Shown here one piece after another: positions 1-6,166 of a stretch of 7,280 nt of DNA. Position 1 is the stretch's first letter; the number at the start of each line of letters is the position of its first letter. The stretch is from Erysipelotrichaceae bacterium (lineage in GTDB: Bacteria > Bacillota_I > Bacilli_A > Erysipelotrichales > Erysipelotrichaceae). A program made the translations under genes and the position numbers. The stretch covers positions 1 through 7,280 of the forward strand of contig CAAEDX010000121.1 of the NCBI GenBank assembly GCA_900754715.1, given 5' to 3'. A model generated the notes under the pieces. The model was not told the DNA's origin. It did not search any database and saw only the letters and a program-made list of their open reading frames with translations.

Positions 1-7
1 CACGCAT

Positions 8-39
8 AGAGCGGGATCTGATATAGATCCTGCTCTTCG
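8..39 (+). terminator. Terminator-like hairpin upstream of the lipoprotein gene
   Basis: Bases 8-19 (AGAGCGGGATCT) pair with 25-36 over 12 bp with one G-U pair and a 5-nt loop. Only a weak T-rich tail (TTCGTATT) follows. It could be the intrinsic terminator of a gene left of the window. It could also be an attenuator or 5' stabilising stem for the lipoprotein gene, because the start codon lies only 26 nt after the stem and no promoter fits between them. The hairpin is seen directly; its role is inferred. Confidence 0.5.
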
Positions 40-61
40 TATTATGGAATGGAGTGCAGAA

Positions 62-520
62 ATGAAGAAAAAAATAATGATATGCCTCAGTCTTTGTCTG
101 CTGATCCTGACGGGATGCATGGGTGGTAAGACATATCCTGAGATCAAACTGGATCCAGGAAATGGGGAAGTCAAGTCCATCTCCATGGATGATGCGATTG
201 CCAAGAAAGATAATGGAGAAAACTTTTTGTTGATCGTCACACAAAGCAATTGCTTATATTGCATGGATTTTTTTGCACAGTCAGATGACTATATAAAGGA
301 AAAAGGAATCACGTTGTGGTGCATCATATTAGATGAGGAGGACTACAGCGAGCAGCAAAATCTGAAGTTGGTCCATGAGCATTTCGGTGATTTCAGTTCA
401 ACGCCATCTCTTTATTATATAGGGGAAGGCACGACGCAAGATACTTTGTTATCAAGTGAACAGGAAGTCAGCTTGGAAAGCTATGAGGAGTGGCTGAAGG
501 AAAATCATATCGTAGAATGA
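62..520 (+). CDS. Thioredoxin-fold lipoprotein (CxxC thiol-disulfide protein)
   Basis: A 152-residue secreted lipoprotein. Residues 1-19 form a lipoprotein signal: KKK, a hydrophobic core and the lipobox LTGC, with C19 as the predicted lipidated cysteine. The rest should sit on the outer face of the membrane. A thioredoxin-like core follows: strand FLLIVT at about 55-60, the redox motif CLYC at 64-67, and a Thr-Pro at 114-115 in the place of the family's cis-proline. The context SNCLYCMDF resembles bacteriocin-transport-accessory or thioredoxin-like proteins rather than classical WCGPC thioredoxin. The likely role is extracytoplasmic thiol-disulfide exchange; the partner is unknown. I chose ATG 62 over the in-frame ATG at 44 because GGAG at 51-54 is 7 nt upstream and the signal peptide then begins MKKK. 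GC is about 41%, well below the genes downstream. It has its own terminator and is not part of the next operon. Fold and lipoprotein calls are firm; specific function is not. Confidence 0.82.
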   Translation: MKKKIMICLSLCLLILTGCMGGKTYPEIKLDPGNGEVKSISMDDAIAKKDNGENFLLIVTQSNCLYCMDFFAQSDDYIKEKGITLWCIILDEEDYSEQQNLKLVHEHFGDFSSTPSLYYIGEGTTQDTLLSSEQEVSLESYEEWLKENHIVE

Positions 521-576
521 TGGGATGTCCTGAGAAGTTGTGATCACGAAAAGAGACTTTCTATGCAGGATGTCAG

Positions 577-607
577 AGACCGGGATTTTTATCCTGGTCT
601 TTTATTT
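577..607 (+). terminator. Intrinsic terminator of the lipoprotein gene
   Basis: AGACCGGGAT (577-586) pairs with ATCCTGGTCT (591-600) as a 10-bp stem with one G-U pair and a TTTT loop. The T-rich tract TTTTATTT follows at 600-607. This is a standard Rho-independent terminator 57 nt after the lipoprotein stop codon. It separates that gene from the envelope operon downstream. Confidence 0.8.
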
Positions 608-974
608 GAGCGACATTGGCTGCAAACAAGTGGGGAATGATTGCTGTGTTGGCGTTTATCACGGCCGTCAGACGCTGGTACAGGATCTGAAGGAAGAAGT
701 GCTGACCCTTAAATTACGATCATTAAAGCATTTTTTAGGAAATGGCCGCTGCGTGAATTATATCGCGCATGTCTGCTTGGCCCTTTATTGCATGATTAGA
801 TATATGCTACAAATAGAACCCACAGTTGATGATTGTTGCGTGCTTTCTTATCAAACGGATTCCTGATTTCGGACATTCAGAGACTGCGTATGGTCGTGTT
901 TGCCGTGTCACAAAGTCTCGCTCATCGTCATCTTCTGACACCATCTGGCATAAACTCTCTCTGGGAGGAGTCAG
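608..974. other. 367-base stretch without a supportable gene
   Basis: I recognise no gene here. A plus-strand open frame (540-866, GTG start) crosses the stretch but begins upstream of the terminator at 577-607, runs through its hairpin, has no good ribosome binding site and matches no family I know. The frames at 826-1035 (+) and 807-1634 (-) also look non-coding. GC is about 45% over 661-960, between the AT-richer lipoprotein gene and the GC-rich operon. The promoter of the hydrolase operon should be here. The best candidate is a weak extended -10 (TGC then TACAAA, 805-813) without a convincing -35. The stretch could be a decayed gene, a leader region or simple spacer. Confidence 0.5.
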
Positions 975-1697
975 ATGGAAACATTTTGTGAGGTCAGCTG
1001 TCATTTGCAGCGTGCGGGACAGGGAGATGGCGTGATCCTGCTGCATGGCTGGGGACAAGATATGCGGATGATGCGCTTGATCCAGAATGAATTGAAGAGC
1101 CATTATCGCGTGATCAATCTGGATCTGCCCGGCTTCGGACAGAGCGAGGAGCCTGATCAGCCATGGGGGATCGAGCAATATGCGCAATTCATCCATGCGC
1201 TTGCTGCGCATGAGCAGATGAAAGCGCCAATATTGATCGCGCATTCCTTCGGTGCGCGCATCGCCATCCGCTATGCCGCGATGTATCCGGTGAAGAAGAT
1301 GGTGCTCAGCGGCGCGGCCGGCATCCGCGCGCCGCTTTCCTGGCAGCGGCGGGCGAGCCAGGGCTGGCATAAGCTGAAAAAGAAACTGGGCATGCGCGGC
1401 TCTGCAGGCAGCGTGGATTATCAGAAAGCCAGCCCGCGCATGAAGCAAGTGCTGGTGCGCGTGGTCAATGAGGATCTCAGTCCATACCTGAGACAGATCG
1501 AGTGCCCGGTCTTGCTCGTATGGGGAAGCGAAGATCGGGAGACACCGCTGTGGATGGGAAGGAAGATGGAACATGATATCCCCAACGCCCGTATGATCAT
1601 TTATCGGGGAGAAGATCATTTCGCGTACTATCATCAGGGATTTCGATTCATGAAGGATGTCTGTGCTTTTCTGGGGTGTGATGATGATCTGGATTGA
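975..1697 (+). CDS. Alpha/beta-fold hydrolase
   Basis: A 240-residue cytoplasmic alpha/beta hydrolase of typical length. The oxyanion-hole motif HGWGQD is at 24-29 after strand VILL. LDLPGFGQS at 49-57 is the usual region after strand 4. The nucleophile elbow AHSFG at 89-93 has S91, with Ala replacing the first Gly of GxSxG. The acid is probably D187 in WGSED, and the base H215 in GEDHF. The triad is therefore complete. The cap between about 118 and 165 is short and basic (RRASQGWHKLKKK), which could favour an anionic or membrane-surface substrate; that is inference. No signal peptide is seen. The start at ATG 975 is well supported by GGGAGGAG at 963-970. It is the first gene of a tight operon with the membrane Mur ligase, whose start lies inside its 3' end, and Ddl, so an envelope-precursor role is plausible. 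The substrate cannot be read from the sequence. The family is certain; the role is open. Confidence 0.88.
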   Translation: METFCEVSCHLQRAGQGDGVILLHGWGQDMRMMRLIQNELKSHYRVINLDLPGFGQSEEPDQPWGIEQYAQFIHALAAHEQMKAPILIAHSFGARIAIRYAAMYPVKKMVLSGAAGIRAPLSWQRRASQGWHKLKKKLGMRGSAGSVDYQKASPRMKQVLVRVVNEDLSPYLRQIECPVLLVWGSEDRETPLWMGRKMEHDIPNARMIIYRGEDHFAYYHQGFRFMKDVCAFLGCDDDLD

Positions 1698-3243
1698 GGT
1701 ACTGGCGCTGATCGCGCTGCAGATCCAGGATGGATACCGGGCATTGAAGGTGTTTCAGCAATGCCACTATCATATCGACCGTTATCGTGACTGGATCATC
1801 GAACGCATATCCATCGCGGCGGCAGCGCGCCGCATCATGCATTATCTGCCGTTTTTATTGTTTCTGCTGGTGCGCAATGAAGAGGCGCGCAGCGGCTCGA
1901 TCATCTGCATCATCCTGATCTATCTTTCGGTAAAGCTGCGCGCGGTCAAGGGGACCACGTCTTTTCTGCGTCTCACTTCACGGGCCTGCCGTCTCATCGC
2001 CGCACTGCTGGCGGCTGACGCCGCTGTGACCGTGTTCATCCGCGTGCAGCTGTCGGCAGAGCTGTATGTCTGTCTGATCCCGTTGATGTGGGCATTGCCA
2101 TGGGTCTTGCTGCCGGCCGCGGCATGCATCGTCTTCCCGCTGGAACATCTGATTCAATATATGTATATGAAAGATGCCAGGGTCAGGCTGGATGGCTGCC
2201 GTAATTTATGCATCGTCGGCATCGGCGGCAGCTATGGCAAGACGAGCGTCAAGACGATCGCCCATGCGCTGCTGCGCAAAGAACGCTATACGCTGAAGAC
2301 ACCGCATTCGTATAATAACCGCATGGGCATCTGCCGCACGGTGCGCTCACGGCTCGATCCGCTGCATGAGGTGTTTCTATGCGAAATGGGCGCGGATCAC
2401 TGTGGGGAGCTGCATGAGCTGATGCGCTTCATCCGGCCGGATATCACGGTATTGACGGCGATCGGCCCGCAGCATCTGCAGACCTTTGGATCCATGGAGA
2501 ACATCGTTCATGAGAAGATGCGGATGGTCGAGGATCTGCGGGAAGATGGATGTGCCATCGTGAATATCGATGATCCGCATATCCGGCAATGGCAGTGTCA
2601 GAATCATTGTCAGCTCATCACCTATGGCAAAGGGAAAGAAGCAGATGTGCGCATCGAGGCAGTGCGCTATGATCTGAAAGGCTCACATTTCATCTTGAAT
2701 ATCGAGGGAGAAAAAGTGCCGTTTGTGACAAAGCTGCTGGGCGAGTGCAACATTTACAATATTGCGGCGGCCGTGACCCTGGCTCGCAAGCTTGGCATTC
2801 AGATTGCTTCGCTGCAGCGCTCGGTCAGTGAGCTTGGCTATGTGGAGCATCGGCTGGAGCTGAAGACCTATAAAGGGATGGTGCTTATCGATGACGCGTT
2901 CAATGCCAATCCCAGCGGCGCTGCGGCAGCCTGTGATGTGCTGGCGCAGATGCCGGGCTGGCGCATGCTGGTCACCCCTGGCATGATCGATCTGGGAACG
3001 CAGCAGGAAACGCTCAATCATGCGCTGGGCATGCATGCGGCTTCATGCGCGGACCGTGTGATCCTGGTCGGTGCACAGCAAGTAGCCCCGCTGCGCCAGG
3101 GACTGCTCGACGCCGGGTTTGATGCGCAGATGATCACCCAGGTCATGACGACGAAAGAAGCGTTTGCATGCATCGAAGACGATGGGCATGAAGACAAGGT
3201 CGCGCTGATCGAGAATGATGTGCCTGAAGTGCTGAACCATTAG
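1684..3243 (+). CDS. Membrane-anchored MurF-like Mur ligase
   Basis: A 519-residue protein joining a membrane region to a Mur ligase. Residues 1-151 hold about five hydrophobic segments (2-13, 54-63, 72-83, 101-120, 128-151). They stand where MurF normally has its soluble UDP-MurNAc-peptide-binding domain. The ATP-binding central domain starts at about 173, with the P-loop GIGGSYGKTS (179-188, K186), EMGA (234-237, probable Mg-binding Glu) and GPQHLQTFGS (261-270). The C-terminal domain has the MurF hallmark DDAFNANPSG (403-412), TPGMIDLG (431-438) and the ending IENDVPE. These point to MurF (D-Ala-D-Ala adding) rather than MurC, MurD or MurE. The reaction is inferred to be ATP-driven peptide-bond formation on a muropeptide at the inner membrane face. 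ATG 1684 is preferred because GGGGTG at 1673-1678 is 5 nt upstream; ATG 1681 and ATG 1657 are alternatives, and 1657 has AAGG touching the start. It overlaps the hydrolase by 14 nt, suggesting translational coupling. Whether it is the main MurF or a paralogue is unknown. Confidence 0.85.
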   Translation: MIWIEVLALIALQIQDGYRALKVFQQCHYHIDRYRDWIIERISIAAAARRIMHYLPFLLFLLVRNEEARSGSIICIILIYLSVKLRAVKGTTSFLRLTSRACRLIAALLAADAAVTVFIRVQLSAELYVCLIPLMWALPWVLLPAAACIVFPLEHLIQYMYMKDARVRLDGCRNLCIVGIGGSYGKTSVKTIAHALLRKERYTLKTPHSYNNRMGICRTVRSRLDPLHEVFLCEMGADHCGELHELMRFIRPDITVLTAIGPQHLQTFGSMENIVHEKMRMVEDLREDGCAIVNIDDPHIRQWQCQNHCQLITYGKGKEADVRIEAVRYDLKGSHFILNIEGEKVPFVTKLLGECNIYNIAAAVTLARKLGIQIASLQRSVSELGYVEHRLELKTYKGMVLIDDAFNANPSGAAAACDVLAQMPGWRMLVTPGMIDLGTQQETLNHALGMHAASCADRVILVGAQQVAPLRQGLLDAGFDAQMITQVMTTKEAFACIEDDGHEDKVALIENDVPEVLNH

Positions 3244-3279
3244 CCATTTTGCGCATAGTATGGGACAGTGAGGGATGAA

Positions 3280-4413
3280 ATGAAGATCAGAGTCTTGTTT
3301 CTGTATGGCGGAGACAGCGTAGAACATGAGATCAGCGTCATCACCGCGCTGCAAGCGATGCATGCGCTGGATAAAGCGCGCTATGAAGCGATACCTTGCT
3401 ATATCAGCAAGCAGGGGGATTTTTACAGCGGCGATCATCTGAAAGAACTGGCGCATTATCGTGATCTGGACGAGCTTACGCGCCGCTGTCACCGCGTGCA
3501 TATCGAACGCCGCCGCGGACAGCCAGTGCTCGTCCGGGATGATGTCTGCTGGCGCTTTCGGACCATTGCCTTTGACATCGTCTTTCCGCTTTTGCATGGC
3601 ATCAATGGCGAGGATGGCAGCGCTGCCGGCCTCTGCCGCATGCTGCATCTGCCCTTTTGCGAAAGCGATGTGCTTTGCGGCGCGCTCGGTCAGGATAAGG
3701 CGATGCAGAAGCGCTTGCTGCAGCAGGCAGGATTGCCGCTTTGCCCTTATGTAGTGCTCAGGAAAGAAGCAGGCAGTGCTCGCTGGCGCGCGCAGCTGTC
3801 TGATCTGGACATGCCCGTGATCCTCAAGCCATCGTTGCTTGGCTCAAGCATCGGCATCGAAAAATGCGATGATGAGGAAGCGTGCATGCAGGCGCTTTCC
3901 CGCATCTTTGCGTATGGCAGCGAAGCGATTGCGGAGACATGGCTGTCTGGCATGCGTGAGTTCAATTGCGCCATCCTGCATACCCCTTATGGTTATCGGG
4001 TCAGCGCCGTGGAAGAAGTGACCCATGAGGCGGATATCCTGGATTATGACGACAAATATATGGGCGGCAAAGGCATCATCAGCACGAAGCGGATATGGCT
4101 GAAGGAAGAACAGCTCGTTGCGCAGGTGCAGCGTCTGACCATGCGCTTTGGCAGGCTGCTGGGCGTGAGAGGCGTGGCGCGTGTCGATTTTCTCTATGAT
4201 GAGCCGCAAGGCAAGCTTTATGTCAATGAGATCAATACCATTCCTGGATCGCTTTCCTGTTATCTGTGGGAATGGGAAGGCGTGGCATTCACACAGCTGC
4301 TCGATCTGATCATTCAGGACGGACTGGATGCGTATCGGGAACGGCAGCGCCAGGTGAGCAGCTATGATACCAATGTATTGCAGCAGGCACAGCTGAATGG
4401 AATGAAGAAATAG
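3280..4413 (+). CDS. ddl: D-alanine--D-alanine ligase
   Basis: A 377-residue ATP-grasp ligase that joins two D-Ala in the cytoplasm for peptidoglycan precursors. The N-terminal motif GGDSVEHEIS (10-19, catalytic-type E15) is followed by LHGINGEDG (105-113), GALGQDK (134-140), ILKPSLLGSSIGIEK (181-195, ATP and Ser region), DYDDKY (255-260), RVDF (301-304) and NEINTIPGS (316-324, Mg-binding E and N). The Tyr in DYDDKY fits a D-Ala-D-Ala ligase rather than a VanA-type D-Ala-D-Lac ligase. PGSLSCYLWEWEG after the metal motif differs from the more common PGFT form and resembles a Firmicute subtype. I chose ATG 3280 because GAGGG at 3270-3274 sits 5 nt upstream and the protein then starts MKIRV; GTG 3268 is in frame but overlaps that site. 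It follows the Mur ligase by 36 nt, probably in the same transcript, so its product could be handed to that ligase. The hairpin terminator overlaps the stop codon. Confidence 0.95.
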   Translation: MKIRVLFLYGGDSVEHEISVITALQAMHALDKARYEAIPCYISKQGDFYSGDHLKELAHYRDLDELTRRCHRVHIERRRGQPVLVRDDVCWRFRTIAFDIVFPLLHGINGEDGSAAGLCRMLHLPFCESDVLCGALGQDKAMQKRLLQQAGLPLCPYVVLRKEAGSARWRAQLSDLDMPVILKPSLLGSSIGIEKCDDEEACMQALSRIFAYGSEAIAETWLSGMREFNCAILHTPYGYRVSAVEEVTHEADILDYDDKYMGGKGIISTKRIWLKEEQLVAQVQRLTMRFGRLLGVRGVARVDFLYDEPQGKLYVNEINTIPGSLSCYLWEWEGVAFTQLLDLIIQDGLDAYRERQRQVSSYDTNVLQQAQLNGMKK

Positions 4414-4443
4414 ACGGGAAGATCCCGTCTATTTGCCATTCCT
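4408..4443 (+). terminator. Intrinsic terminator at the end of the envelope operon
   Basis: TAGACGGGA (4411-4419) pairs perfectly with TCCCGTCTA (4423-4431) around the loop AGA. The stem extends to 12 bp through AAA (4408-4410) with TTT (4432-4434). A T-rich stretch (4439-4452) follows after a GCCA break. The ddl stop codon is part of the stem, and the 3' arm touches the -35 box of the next promoter, so the two operons are packed without spare sequence. Confidence 0.8.
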
Positions 4444-4461
4444 TTTCGTTTTCCTTATAAT
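4433..4461 (+). promoter_or_regulatory. Sigma-A-type promoter for mutY operon
   Basis: The -35 box TTGCCA (4433-4438) matches TTGACA at 5 of 6 positions. A 17-nt spacer leads to a perfect -10 TATAAT (4456-4461). Transcription should start near 4467-4470. It lies directly behind the ddl terminator and would drive mutY, the Nudix gene and probably the kinase gene. Confidence 0.78.
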
Positions 4462-4473
4462 GATGGGCAGGAA

Positions 4474-5553
4474 ATGAGTGAGAACATGAGACATGAAGAA
4501 GGACAACAGGAGCGCTTTGCCGCTCATCTGCTTGCGTGGTATGCCCAGGAAGGCCGTCATCTGCCCTGGCGCGAGCAGATCACGCCGTATCGGACATGGG
4601 TCAGTGAGATCATGCTGCAGCAAACGCGTGTGGAGGCAGTGATCCCCTATTTTGAACGATTTATCCATACATATCCGACACTGAGCGTGCTGGCTGAGGC
4701 AGAGGATGATCAGCTGCATAAGCTTTGGGAAGGGCTGGGGTACTACAGCCGTGTGCGCAACATGAAGAAATGTGCCCAGGTCTGCGTGGAACGCTATGAC
4801 GGTGAATTGCCGCGTACCAGGGATGAACTGCTGAAGCTGCCGGGCATCGGGCCATATACGGCCGGCGCCATTGCGTCGATCGCCTGTCATGAGCGCGTCT
4901 GCGCGGTGGACGGCAATGTGCTGCGGGTCTTTTCCCGGGTGCTGTGCAGCACAGAAGATATTATGTCAGCACGCGCCCGCAAGCATATCGAGCAGCGCAT
5001 GATGGCGTATCTTCCGGATGAAACGCGCATCAGCGCCTTCAATCAAGCTTTGATGGACCTGGGCGCGACGATCTGTCTGCCTAAAGGTGAACCGCGCTGC
5101 ACGCGCTGTCCGGTGCAGAAAGAATGCATGGCCTGCATGCGCGGCATGCAGGATGAGCTGCCGGTCCGTTCGGCAAGGAAACCACGGCGGATCGAGGAGC
5201 ATACCGTGCTCGTCTTCGTGTGCCAAGGCCGGATCAAGCTGGAAAAAAGGCCGCCGAAAGGACTGCTTGCCGATCTGTATGGCTTCCCGATGCGCGATGG
5301 GAAGATGAGCGAGGCAGAGGTCAAGGCCGCGTATGCGCCCGGCCGCGTCATCCCGCTGAAGCCCCATGTGCATGTGTTCACCCATGTGGAATGGCATATG
5401 AACGGCTTTCTCATCGAAAGCGAAGCGCGCGATGAAACTTACCACAGCCAGGCGGAGATCGAGCGGGATTTCGCGCTGCCCACGGCATTTCGTCCGTTTT
5501 ATCAAGAGACGGTCTGCTGGCTGAGCGAAAGGGGGCGGATCTATGAAAAATGA
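4474..5553 (+). CDS. mutY: A/G-specific adenine DNA glycosylase MutY
   Basis: A 359-residue base-excision repair glycosylase that removes A paired with 8-oxoguanine. LPWR (30-33), the catalytic glutamate E45 in SEIMLQQTRV (44-53), LWEGLGYYSRVRN (84-96), helix-hairpin-helix LPGIGPYTAG (122-131) and catalytic D146 in AVDGNV (144-149) are all present. The 4Fe-4S cluster cysteines are C201, C209, C212 and C218. The first gap is 7 residues instead of the 6 in the E. coli enzyme, a spacing I recall from clostridial MutY. Residues about 243-350 form the Nudix-like 8-oxoG recognition domain, with HVFTHVEWHM (300-309) in the place of the FSH motif. Length is normal. The start is uncertain: ATG 4474 has GGGCAGGAA just before it but lies only about 4-7 nt after the predicted transcription start, whereas in-frame ATG 4486 leaves a short leader with GTGAG nearby. 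The 3' end overlaps the Nudix gene by 11 nt. Confidence 0.95.
   Translation: MSENMRHEEGQQERFAAHLLAWYAQEGRHLPWREQITPYRTWVSEIMLQQTRVEAVIPYFERFIHTYPTLSVLAEAEDDQLHKLWEGLGYYSRVRNMKKCAQVCVERYDGELPRTRDELLKLPGIGPYTAGAIASIACHERVCAVDGNVLRVFSRVLCSTEDIMSARARKHIEQRMMAYLPDETRISAFNQALMDLGATICLPKGEPRCTRCPVQKECMACMRGMQDELPVRSARKPRRIEEHTVLVFVCQGRIKLEKRPPKGLLADLYGFPMRDGKMSEAEVKAAYAPGRVIPLKPHVHVFTHVEWHMNGFLIESEARDETYHSQAEIERDFALPTAFRPFYQETVCWLSERGRIYEK
5132..5152. repeat. Perfect 9-bp inverted repeat inside mutY
   Basis: CCTGCATGC (5132-5140) and GCATGCAGG (5144-5152) are perfect inverted copies separated by GCG. The repeat codes for residues just after the iron-sulfur cluster, at the joint between the glycosylase and Nudix-like domains. 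It could form a stable hairpin in the mRNA. Its function, if any, is unknown. Confidence 0.6.
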
Positions 5554-6118
5554 AGCGCTCATCAAGCTGGTGCAAGACTTTTCACCATGGGATGCACAGG
5601 AAGCCGCCGACAGAGAGAGCGCCTTGCGCGCTTTAAGCACCTTTGAGGATATCTTGTCCAGGGATAATCCCATCATCCATCTTTGCGCCTCACCTTGGAT
5701 CATGAGCAGAGATATGAAAAGCGTGCTGCTTGTCTATCATCGGCTCTATGATTCATGGGGATGGTGCGGAGGCCATTGTGATGGCGATGAAGATCTGTGC
5801 GCCGTCGCGCTGCGGGAAGGGATGGAAGAAAGCGGGCTGACACGGCTGCAGGCCGATGAGCGGCTGCTGGGCCTTGATATCCTGGCGGCGCCCCGGCATA
5901 TGAAGCATGGCCGGCAGCTCAGCACGCACCTGCATCTCAATTTTACTTATCTTTGCTTTGCCGATGAACGGGAAACGCTTCATCCTTGTGAGCGGGAAGT
6001 CAAAGGCGCCATGTGGATCGAGTGTCGCAATATCCGCAGTCATGTGCGTGAGCAACATATGATCCCTGTCTATGAGCGCCTGTGTGAGCGGGCGCTGAGC
6101 CGATATAAAAAAGCCTAG
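5543..6118 (+). CDS. Nudix hydrolase
   Basis: A 191-residue cytoplasmic Nudix hydrolase, cleaving a nucleoside diphosphate linked to some group X. The Nudix box spans 77-99 and fits GX5EX7REUXEEXGU: G77, E83, R91, E92, E95, E96 and G98 are all in place. The only deviation is Gly 93 where a bulky hydrophobic residue is usual. The box is preceded by VLLVYH (61-66) and WGWCGGH (72-78). A second conserved region HLHLNFTYL (129-137) matches the subgroup with a HLHYDLRF-like strand. The N-terminal ~45 residues are helical and lack a recognised domain. ATG 5543 overlaps the end of mutY by 11 nt, with GGGGG at 5531-5535 placed 7 nt upstream, so the genes are probably translationally coupled. Proximity to mutY suggests a role in oxidised-nucleotide clean-up, but substrates cannot be predicted from the box and this subgroup is not MutT itself. 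Confidence 0.92.
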   Translation: MKNEALIKLVQDFSPWDAQEAADRESALRALSTFEDILSRDNPIIHLCASPWIMSRDMKSVLLVYHRLYDSWGWCGGHCDGDEDLCAVALREGMEESGLTRLQADERLLGLDILAAPRHMKHGRQLSTHLHLNFTYLCFADERETLHPCEREVKGAMWIECRNIRSHVREQHMIPVYERLCERALSRYKKA

Positions 6119-6166
6119 CTGTCTTTGCGCAAGCTGCATATCCTGTAAGGAATGCGGGGTGGCTGT

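Noticed and set aside
540..866. Plus-strand 108-codon open frame with a GTG start
   Set aside because: It contains the lipoprotein gene's terminator hairpin near its start, lacks a good ribosome binding site and matches no family I recognise.
880..941. Two overlapping 6-bp inverted repeats (GAGACT/AGTCTC and GTGTCA/TGACAC) that could be alternative hairpins
   Set aside because: The stems are short, the loops are over 20 nt and there is no terminator or known riboswitch motif. Chance is a sufficient explanation.
826..1035. Plus-strand 69-codon open frame leading into the hydrolase gene
   Set aside because: It overlaps the hydrolase start in another frame, has a Ser-rich low-information sequence, and the GGGAGGAG site clearly serves ATG 975.
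807..1634. Minus-strand 275-codon open frame opposite the hydrolase gene
   Set aside because: It is antisense to a gene with a complete catalytic triad. Its His-, Gln- and Arg-rich composition is typical of reverse-strand shadows in this codon usage.
3043..3648. Minus-strand 201-codon open frame across the Mur ligase/ddl junction
   Set aside because: It is antisense to two well-supported genes, with no recognisable motif.
3280..4413. Possible vancomycin-resistance-type (VanA-like) ligase
   Set aside because: DYDDKY keeps the Tyr typical of D-Ala-D-Ala ligases, and no vanH, vanX or vanRS genes are nearby.
5096..5160. Damaged iron-sulfur site in MutY because of the 7-residue first spacing
   Set aside because: All four cysteines are present and I recall the same spacing in clostridial MutY proteins, so it looks like a lineage variant.
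4966..5703. Minus-strand 245-codon open frame opposite mutY and the Nudix gene
   Set aside because: The plus strand codes for both proteins with all key motifs; the minus frame shows no family signature.
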